This document shows positions 14,434-20,700 of a DNA stretch of 20,700 bases, in pieces. Location of the stretch: the NCBI GenBank assembly GCA_004554255.1, contig SFNC01000027.1, positions 1 through 20,700 of the forward strand, given 5' to 3'. The notes below the pieces were generated by a model. It was given only the letters and a program-made list of their open reading frames with translations, was not told the DNA's origin and searched no databases. The stretch comes from Bacteroidales bacterium. Its GTDB lineage: Bacteria > Bacteroidota > Bacteroidia > Bacteroidales > Muribaculaceae. Each line of letters starts with the position of its first letter. Position 1 is the first letter of the stretch. Made by a program: the position numbers and the translations under genes.

Positions 14434-16149
14434 ATGGAAGAGAACAAGGTAGCCGCTCCGGAGGCTGACAACAGTGAGAAGAAAGGTCTGAATTTCGTAG
14501 AACAGATAGTGTGGGACGACCTCAAGGCCGGTAAGAACGGCGGCCGCCTCAACACCCGTTTCCCGCCCGAACCCAACGGTTATCTGCACATCGGACATGC
14601 CAAGGCAATCTGCATGGACTTCGGCGTGGCTGAGAAATTCGGCGGCACATGCAACCTGCGCTTCGACGATACCAACCCCGTCAAGGAGGATGTGGAGTAC
14701 GTTGACGCCATCCGCGACGACATCCACTGGCTGGGCTTTGACTGGGGCGACCGCGAGTACTACGCCTCGGACTATTTCCCCAAACTCTACGACCTCGCCA
14801 TCCGTCTCATCAAGGAAGGCAAAGCCTATGTGGACGACCAGACTTCCGAGGAGATAGCCGCGCAGAAGGGTACGCCCACAACCCCCGGTACCGAGAGCCC
14901 ATACCGCAACCGCAGCGTGGAGGAGAACCTGGACCTGTTCCAGCGCATGAACGCCGGCGAGTTCGACGAAGGCAGCCGTGTGCTCCGCGCAAAGCTGGAC
15001 ATGGCCTCGGACAACATGCACTTCCGCGACCCCATAATGTATCGCATTATCAAGACCCCCCACCACCGCACAGGTACCACCTGGAAAGTGTACCCCATGT
15101 ACGACTTCGCGCATGGTCAGAGCGACTACTTCGAGGGCGTGACACACTCCATCTGCACACTGGAGTTTGTCCCTCACCGTCCCCTCTACGACCGTTTCAT
15201 TGACGAAATCGCCGACGAGACTTACCGCCCCAGACAGATTGAGTTCAACCGCCTCAACCTCACCTACACCGTGATGAGCAAACGCAAGCTGCTGGCACTG
15301 GTTAAGGAAGGCCTTGTGGCCGGATGGGACGACCCCCGCATGCCGACCATCTGCGGTCTGCGCCGCCGCGGATACACCAATACCGCCGTCCGCAACTTCA
15401 TCAACACCATCGGCTACACCAAATACGAGGCCCTCAACTCAGTGAGCCTCCTGGAGCATGCCGTCCGCGATGACCTCAACAAAATCGCCACACGCGCCAT
15501 GGCCGTCATCAACCCCGTCAAGGTGGTTATCACCAACTACCCCGAGGGCAAGGTGGAGACCGTAACCATGGACAACAACCCCGAGCAGGAGGGCGCCGGC
15601 GTTCACGAAATGCCCTTCAGCCGCGAGGTATACATTGAGCGTGAGGACTTTATGGAGAATCCTCCCAAGAAATTCTTCCGTCTCGCTCCCGGCAACGAGG
15701 TGCGCCTCAAAGGTGCCTACATCGTCAAATGCACCGACGTCATCAAGGACGCAGACGGCAACATCACCGAGATTCACTGCACCTACGACCCCGACAGCCA
15801 CAGCGGCGCCCCCGGCGCTGCCCGCAAGGTTAAGGGCACTCTGCACTGGGTATCGGCCGCACATGCCATTGACGCCGAGGTACGTCTGTACGACCGCCTC
15901 TTCAACGTCGAGAACCCCGCCGCAGAGACCGAGCGCGACTTCCGCGACATGCTCAACCCCGACTCGCTGAAGGTAGTGACCGGCGTAAAGGTAGAACCCT
16001 TCATCGCCGCCAACGCAAAGACAGGCACCAAGTTCCAGTTCCAGCGTATCGGATACTTCACGCCCGACTACGACTCCACTCCCGACCACCTCGTCTTCAA
16101 CCGCACCATCGCCCTCAAAGACACCTGGGAGAAGGTCAAAGGCAAATAA
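14434..16149 (+). CDS. glnS: Glutaminyl-tRNA synthetase
   Basis: Class I aminoacyl-tRNA synthetase that charges tRNA-Gln. The 571-residue protein has the family's order: RFPPEPNGYLHIGHAKAI with the HIGH ATP site at 52-55, NLRFDDTNP, HRPLYDRFID, and the second ATP motif VMSKRKL (M281-S282-K283), followed by the beta-barrel anticodon-binding domains. Glutamine-type features such as the FPPEPNG block separate it from GltX. Length matches (E. coli 554). Only 53 bases separate it from ribBA, with no convincing promoter between, so read-through is possible. A palindromic AT-rich sequence follows the stop. Confidence 0.97.
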   Translation: MEENKVAAPEADNSEKKGLNFVEQIVWDDLKAGKNGGRLNTRFPPEPNGYLHIGHAKAICMDFGVAEKFGGTCNLRFDDTNPVKEDVEYVDAIRDDIHWLGFDWGDREYYASDYFPKLYDLAIRLIKEGKAYVDDQTSEEIAAQKGTPTTPGTESPYRNRSVEENLDLFQRMNAGEFDEGSRVLRAKLDMASDNMHFRDPIMYRIIKTPHHRTGTTWKVYPMYDFAHGQSDYFEGVTHSICTLEFVPHRPLYDRFIDEIADETYRPRQIEFNRLNLTYTVMSKRKLLALVKEGLVAGWDDPRMPTICGLRRRGYTNTAVRNFINTIGYTKYEALNSVSLLEHAVRDDLNKIATRAMAVINPVKVVITNYPEGKVETVTMDNNPEQEGAGVHEMPFSREVYIEREDFMENPPKKFFRLAPGNEVRLKGAYIVKCTDVIKDADGNITEIHCTYDPDSHSGAPGAARKVKGTLHWVSAAHAIDAEVRLYDRLFNVENPAAETERDFRDMLNPDSLKVVTGVKVEPFIAANAKTGTKFQFQRIGYFTPDYDSTPDHLVFNRTIALKDTWEKVKGK

Positions 16150-16176
16150 GCAATTAGTAATTGCCAATTACTAATT
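16150..16176. repeat. Nested palindromes between glnS and the TPR gene
   Basis: AATTAGTAATT (16152-16162), GCC, AATTACTAATT (16166-16176) form a perfect 11-bp inverted repeat with a 3-base spacer. Each arm is itself a palindrome around its central base, and GCAATTAGTAATTGC (16150-16164) is a second perfect palindrome overlapping the first. It starts one base after the glnS stop codon and may fold as a weak terminator or serve as a binding site. Confidence 0.7.
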
Positions 16177-16187
16177 AAAAGGAAAGG
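16177..16187 (+). promoter_or_regulatory. Shine-Dalgarno-like site fixing a GTG start
   Basis: AAAAGGAAAGG sits 6 bases before the GTG at 16194. Strong purine-rich sites are uncommon in Bacteroidetes; here it supports the unusual start codon, since the next in-frame Met codon would lose 44 residues. Confidence 0.55.
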
Positions 16188-16193
16188 TACCGG

Positions 16194-17696
16194 GTGGATA
16201 ATTACGAAGCAGAGAACCGTGAGTTGCTGGACCGCTTTGCTGCGGCCCTGCGCGACCGTGACACTTCGGCGTGGTTTGACGAGGACGAACTCCTCGACAT
16301 CTTCGACTTCGCCGGAGACTACGGCATGGACTACCTCAGAGCCGAGGCTCTGTTCTGGGGAGTGCGAAACTTCCCGGACAGCCGGGCGCTCATGGAGCGT
16401 CGTGCCGTGTTCTATGCCGATGTCCTTGGCACCGAGGCTGTTAACAGCTTCAGCGATGACCATGCCGACGTAGATACCCTCCTGGCACGTATCCTCTCCG
16501 CAAGAGCGAACATCACCGGCCACGACGAGGCCCTGACGTTCATCCGCGAATCCATCGCCGCAAGCCACAACATGGAGGACGAGGAGGTGATTCAGCTGGT
16601 GAATTTCGCCGCCGACACCGGCAATCTGCAATGGATGGCCGACAACACCGAGAAAATTTTCGCTTCGCTGTCATATAAGCCCGCGTTCCTCTATGAGCTG
16701 GGCGCTGCGGCAATTCAGAAGGGCGAGTATGCTATGGCGCTGAAGGCCCTGGACGACCTGGTGACGGAGATGCCCTACAATGCCGAATACTGGAGCCTCA
16801 TCTCCACTTGCCACCTACGCCTGAATCACCTTGACGAGGCTGCCGATGCCGCCGAGATGGCCATAGCCATAGACCCGGCCAACACAGAGGCCCTAAACTG
16901 CAAGGCGCGGTGCATGGCCGTGCTCAACGAGGAGGAACTAATCAGGATGGCCGGGGAATACCCTGACAATCTGGTGATTGTGGAGACGCTGATAGACTGC
17001 TTTTGCACGCGCATGCTGCACGATGCACGGGTGAGGCAGGTAATCCTTGACGCAATCACCGACCGCCTGGAGACGTGGCAGGACAGTGTGATAGTACAGA
17101 CTGCCGCCGTGATGCTCAAGCCCGATGAGGCTCCCGAGCGCCTTGACAGAATCTGGGCATTCGAGGAGGACAACCCGCAGACTCTGCCGGAGAAAATCCG
17201 CCTTTGGACGCAGTGGGCGCACTCGGTGTACATCCGCGGTAGCCTCGCCGGAGCGGCCGCAATCGTGGATACTGTCTACGGTAACGTCCCCGGCAGCGCA
17301 AGCGGAGTGACATCGGCCGACATCTCTCCGCTCATCGCCCTTGGCACCGCTATTCACCTGGGCCTCAAGCGATACACCTCGGTGGTGGAGGACGTGGAAA
17401 TGCTCCTTGGCGTAAATGGCGGGCTATCCCCGGCAGTCCATGCCGCGTACCTCACAGCCCTTGTCAGGCTGCGCCGTTTCAGCACTGCATGCCGCCATAT
17501 AGACCTCTTCCGCAATCGCCTCGTCACCTGCATGCAGTACGAGCAGTTCGTGGCGCAGGGCGTGTACGACAGCGTCAATCTCGCCCTCGGCATAAGCTGG
17601 CTGCGCAGGGTGTTCGACGATCTGCGCCCACGTATAGCTCCCGACGCCTGTCAGTCCTTCGACTCCGATTCCTACGACCCATTTGAAAACGTTTAA
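16194..17696 (+). CDS. Tetratricopeptide-repeat protein
   Basis: A 500-residue, acidic, soluble-looking protein without signal peptide or membrane helices. Two clear TPR units lie at about 164-197 (KPAFLYELGAAAIQKGEYAM, then ALKALDDLVTEMP) and 198-231 (EYWSLISTCHLRLNHLDEAA, then EMAIAIDPAN); weaker helical pairs fill the rest. TPRs bind partner proteins; no partner can be named. It starts with GTG behind a good ribosome site, 44 bases after glnS, and ends 4 bases before the FAD dehydrogenase gene, so it is tightly coupled to the latter. Similar TPR proteins occur in many Bacteroidales without an assigned role. Confidence 0.75.
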   Translation: MDNYEAENRELLDRFAAALRDRDTSAWFDEDELLDIFDFAGDYGMDYLRAEALFWGVRNFPDSRALMERRAVFYADVLGTEAVNSFSDDHADVDTLLARILSARANITGHDEALTFIRESIAASHNMEDEEVIQLVNFAADTGNLQWMADNTEKIFASLSYKPAFLYELGAAAIQKGEYAMALKALDDLVTEMPYNAEYWSLISTCHLRLNHLDEAADAAEMAIAIDPANTEALNCKARCMAVLNEEELIRMAGEYPDNLVIVETLIDCFCTRMLHDARVRQVILDAITDRLETWQDSVIVQTAAVMLKPDEAPERLDRIWAFEEDNPQTLPEKIRLWTQWAHSVYIRGSLAGAAAIVDTVYGNVPGSASGVTSADISPLIALGTAIHLGLKRYTSVVEDVEMLLGVNGGLSPAVHAAYLTALVRLRRFSTACRHIDLFRNRLVTCMQYEQFVAQGVYDSVNLALGISWLRRVFDDLRPRIAPDACQSFDSDSYDPFENV

Positions 17697-17700
17697 ACCT

Positions 17701-19254
17701 ATGGCCGACACCATACAACTGCGGGTTGACCCCCGCACGGCTGCCACGCCCGAGCTCTTGCATAACGCAGTGGCGCGCGAATTAGGAATCGCTCCGGCAG
17801 ACCTCCCCGGCGTAACAGTGATGAAGCGCAGCATAGACGCCCGACAGCGGCGCGTAATGGTCAATCTCACCGTCGCCCCGTCTGCCGACGTCGCCGGCCT
17901 TGACCCCAAGCCCATAAACTATGCTCCCGTCCCGGAGAACGCTCCGCAGGTTATAGTCGTTGGCGCCGGACCCGCCGGGCTGTTCGCATCTCTGGCTCTG
18001 ATAGAGCGGGGAATACGCCCCGTGCTGTTGGAGCGTGGCAAGGACGTGGACTCACGCCGACGCGACATGGCACGCATAGCCCGCGAAAACGTCATAGACC
18101 CGGACTCCAACTACTGCTTCGGCGAGGGTGGGGCAGGCGCATACTCAGACGGAAAACTGTACACGCGCAGCAAGAAGCGTGGGCCTGTGGAGAAGATTCT
18201 CAACATCCTCCATCAGCACGGCGCCGACCGCGACATCCTCGTGGACGCGCACCCTCACATCGGCACAGACCGCCTCCCCGGAATCATAAAAGCCATCCGC
18301 GAGACCATAATCCGTTGCGGCGGAGTGGTTAAGTTCGGCGAAAAGGTCACGTCGCTGATTATTGACAGTGACGCTGCCGGCAACAGTAACACGGTTACGG
18401 GCGTGCGCACGGCAATGGGTAACAGCTATCACGGCCCCGTAATCCTCGCCACCGGCCACTCGGCACGCGACGTATACGAATTCCTGGACACCCAGGGGCT
18501 TGAGCTCCAGGCCAAGGGCCTTGCCGTAGGAGTCCGCCTGGAACACCCCCAGCACCTTATAGACAGCATACAGTACCACTCGCCGCAAGGCCGCGGCAAG
18601 TACCTCCCCGCCGCCGAATACACCATGCTCACCCGCGTGGACGGACGTGCCGTGTACTCCTTCTGCATGTGCCCTGGTGGCTTCATAATCCCCGCCTCGT
18701 CTGCGCCCGGCCAGTTGGTGGTGAACGGCATGTCGCCATCCAACCGTGGCACGCGGTGGGCCAATTCGGGCATGGTCGTGGAGGTCCTGCCCGAGGATGT
18801 CCCCGGCGACGACCCTCTGCGCATGATTGACTTCCAGAAGAGCATAGAACAGCGTTTCTTTGACGACGGCGACGGCACACAGAATGCCCCGGCGCAGCGC
18901 ATGGCCGACTTCGTGAATGGACGCGACTCGGCCTCTCTGCCGCAGACCTCATACGCCCCGGGCATCCATCCCGCGCGCATAGACCACCTCCTGCCGCCGG
19001 CCATCGCAACCCGCCTGCAGCGCGGATTCGCCGACTTCGGCCGCAAATCCCGGGGATTCCTCACCAACGACGCCGTACTCATCGGCTGTGAGACGCGCAC
19101 TTCCTCGCCCGTACGCATTCCCCGAGACAACGAGACGCTGCAGCATGTGTCAATCAGCGGGCTCTACCCCTGTGGCGAAGGTGCCGGATACGCGGGCGGA
19201 ATTGTGTCCGCGGCCATTGACGGAGACCGCATCGCCTCCATCATCAGTCTATAA
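17701..19254 (+). CDS. FAD-dependent dehydrogenase (COG2509-like)
   Basis: A 517-residue cytoplasmic flavoprotein. After a small N-terminal domain (about 1-80), the FAD-binding Rossmann motif is VIVVGAGPAGLFASLALIER (84-103, glycines 88, 90, 93) with E111 at the end of the second strand. The conserved NYCFGEGGAGAYSDGKLYTR follows, and the C-terminal ISGLYPCGEGAGYAGGIVSA closes the FAD site. This order marks the uncharacterised FAD-dependent dehydrogenase group; the substrate is unknown. The frame extends to a TTG at 17683 inside the TPR gene, but ATG 17701, 4 bases after that gene's stop, gives the conserved N-terminus. FAD binding is near certain; the reaction is not known. Confidence 0.88.
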   Translation: MADTIQLRVDPRTAATPELLHNAVARELGIAPADLPGVTVMKRSIDARQRRVMVNLTVAPSADVAGLDPKPINYAPVPENAPQVIVVGAGPAGLFASLALIERGIRPVLLERGKDVDSRRRDMARIARENVIDPDSNYCFGEGGAGAYSDGKLYTRSKKRGPVEKILNILHQHGADRDILVDAHPHIGTDRLPGIIKAIRETIIRCGGVVKFGEKVTSLIIDSDAAGNSNTVTGVRTAMGNSYHGPVILATGHSARDVYEFLDTQGLELQAKGLAVGVRLEHPQHLIDSIQYHSPQGRGKYLPAAEYTMLTRVDGRAVYSFCMCPGGFIIPASSAPGQLVVNGMSPSNRGTRWANSGMVVEVLPEDVPGDDPLRMIDFQKSIEQRFFDDGDGTQNAPAQRMADFVNGRDSASLPQTSYAPGIHPARIDHLLPPAIATRLQRGFADFGRKSRGFLTNDAVLIGCETRTSSPVRIPRDNETLQHVSISGLYPCGEGAGYAGGIVSAAIDGDRIASIISL

Positions 19255-19278
19255 TATCATAACCAAACTTCTATAATC

Positions 19279-20568
19279 ATGAAAACCAAAGCCTTATCGC
19301 TAATTGCATCTTCTCTGTTCTGCATCCCGGCCATGGCACAGACCACGGCGCAGGAAATGTTCGACAACCCCGAGCGATGCGGCGGCGTGTACTACGCATA
19401 CCCCACCGTCGAGCGCCACGACACTCCCGCTCCCAAGGGTTTCAAGCCGTTCTATGTCAGCCACTACGGTCGTCATGGCTCGCGCTATCTCATCTCCGAC
19501 AATGACTATAAATGGGTGCTTGACGCCTTCCACAAGGCCGATGCCGCCGGTGCCCTCACTCCCTTCGGACACAATGTAATGGACCGCCTCGACTCTGTGT
19601 GGGTAGAGGCCCGGGGCCGCGGCGGAGAGCTGTCGCCCCTCGGTGCAAGGCAGCATCGCGCCATCGCCAACCGCCTCTATCACGCATATCCGGGTGTGTT
19701 TACGGACGATGCCGAGATAACCGCCAAATCCACCACCGTGATGCGCTGCGCACACTCCATGTTCGCCTTTGTAGAGGGCCTCAAGGAGAATAATCCGAAG
19801 CTGCAGATACCCCGCGAGAGTGGCGAGAGGGCTATGGTGTATCTAAACTACCACTCCCCCGAATCCGGCCCGTACGCCGGCCACGAAGGACCCTGGTATC
19901 AGGACTACCGCAAGTTCAAGGCCGAGAAGACCAACCCGCACAGAATGATGAAGGAGCTGTTCAATGACAGCCTCTATGTGCGCCGATGCGTTGACCCTGA
20001 AGGTCTGATGTGGGGCCTATACTGGGTGGCCGTGGACATGCAGAACATGGAGTCCGACATCTCCTTCTTCGATGTATTCACGCCGCAGGAGCTCTTTGAC
20101 CTGTGGCAGGTGTTCAACTTCAACTTCTATGCCTGCAACTCGTCATACCCCCTTGCCAAGGGCCTCCACGTAGACAATGCCAAGAACCTGGTACGCAACA
20201 TCTTGGAGACGGCCGACGACTATGTCGCCAACGGCAAGCGCGGAGCTACACTGCGATTCGGCCACGACGGAAACATAATCCCCCTGGCCACGCTGCTGCA
20301 GCTTGACAACAGCGTGGCATACGAGGCCGACCCATACAAACTTTACGAGGTGTACACCGACTGGCGCATTTCACCCATGGCCTCCAATATCCAGATGACC
20401 CTCTTCCGCAACGACAAGACCGGCGAAATCATCGCCAAGTTCATGCTCAACGAAAACGAGGTGCACATCCCCGTCAAGACCGACATGTTCCCGTACTACA
20501 AGTGGGACGACGCCCGCGCATGGCTCACGAAGGTGCTGGAGACGCCTTCGGCACACTTCATGCAATAA
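19279..20568 (+). CDS. Secreted histidine acid phosphatase (MINPP/phytase-like)
   Basis: A 429-residue exported phosphatase. Signal peptide MKTKALSLIASSLFCIPAMA is cut before Q21. The phosphohistidine motif is RHGSR (R65-H66-G67-S68-R69), a further conserved arginine is R156 in STTVMRCAHSM, and the proton-donor motif is H329-D330 in RFGHDGNI. Multiple inositol polyphosphate phosphatases share the RHGxR start but usually have HAE at the second site; HD is the form of classical histidine acid phosphatases. Phytate or another phosphomonoester is a plausible substrate, inferred only. It starts 24 bases after the FAD dehydrogenase gene and may be in the same transcript. The right terminal repeat begins 36 bases after its stop. 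Confidence 0.85.
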   Translation: MKTKALSLIASSLFCIPAMAQTTAQEMFDNPERCGGVYYAYPTVERHDTPAPKGFKPFYVSHYGRHGSRYLISDNDYKWVLDAFHKADAAGALTPFGHNVMDRLDSVWVEARGRGGELSPLGARQHRAIANRLYHAYPGVFTDDAEITAKSTTVMRCAHSMFAFVEGLKENNPKLQIPRESGERAMVYLNYHSPESGPYAGHEGPWYQDYRKFKAEKTNPHRMMKELFNDSLYVRRCVDPEGLMWGLYWVAVDMQNMESDISFFDVFTPQELFDLWQVFNFNFYACNSSYPLAKGLHVDNAKNLVRNILETADDYVANGKRGATLRFGHDGNIIPLATLLQLDNSVAYEADPYKLYEVYTDWRISPMASNIQMTLFRNDKTGEIIAKFMLNENEVHIPVKTDMFPYYKWDDARAWLTKVLETPSAHFMQ

Positions 20569-20604
20569 TCACCGCGTTCTTGCGTTATAGTATATTATAA
20601 TGTA

Positions 20605-20700
20605 AGACCCCGTTCCCCAATATTTGTTAATGCAGGGGCGGTGTATTTTCGAGGAAATTTCGCAAGTTGAAGAGGGAATGTAGCGGGCTACATGACCGAT
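20605..20700 (+). repeat. Right copy of 96-bp terminal inverted repeat
   Basis: Exact reverse complement of positions 2-97. The unit starts with AGACCCCGTTCCCC and runs out through the window edge, so its full length is unknown. Here it lies in the space after the phosphatase gene and breaks no visible gene. The 36 bases before it are AT-rich (TATAGTATATTATAATG) and show no clear terminator. Confidence 0.95.

Noticed and set aside
14329..15177. Minus-strand frame of 282 codons opposite glnS
   Set aside because: Shadow frame; the plus-strand product has the HIGH and MSKRK motifs.

Overview
The window looks like a piece of a Bacteroidales chromosome, probably Muribaculaceae-like. The evidence is the Bacteroidetes promoter form (TTG or TTTG, about 20 bases, then TAnnTTTG) ahead of several genes, the neighbouring bamD and Rpb6/omega-type rpoZ, a ribBA fusion, a large LptF/LptG permease, and a LysM/periplasmic-binding protein next to a PorT-like barrel. 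The family-level assignment is inference. I see no rRNA, tRNA, CRISPR array, prophage or conjugation genes.

Layout, left to right. Positions 2-97 carry a repeat whose exact reverse complement is 20605-20700. On the minus strand a GNAT acetyltransferase overlaps tag (3-methyladenine DNA glycosylase I), and tag is cut in half where the repeat begins. Reading rightward come asnA and a short RelA/SpoT homologue. Next is a scarred strip (about 4138-5047): a collapsed SLC13 transporter, a strong hairpin, a 64-bp relative of the terminal repeat, an intact rubredoxin gene on the minus strand, and an ORF made of the start of an IS4-type transposase joined in frame to the end of a DUF488 gene. It is followed by a Y-family DNA polymerase paired with a YolD-like protein. 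Beyond a bidirectional terminator, the LysM-binding protein and an outer-membrane barrel form a minus-strand pair.

From 9.8 kb on, everything reads rightward: bamD and rpoZ; a terminator hairpin followed directly by eight CTAT repeats; lptF/lptG-type permease overlapping ribBA; glnS; a TPR protein; an FAD-dependent dehydrogenase; and a secreted histidine acid phosphatase. This half is housekeeping: envelope assembly (BamD, LPS export), transcription, riboflavin and FAD supply, and translation.

The most interesting material is the left 7 kb. It has one repeat family in three places, at least three genes reduced to fragments next to or near repeats, an RSH enzyme whose synthetase motifs look eroded, and a polymerase/YolD pair better known from Firmicutes and their mobile elements. 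I do not see a clearly new multi-gene system.
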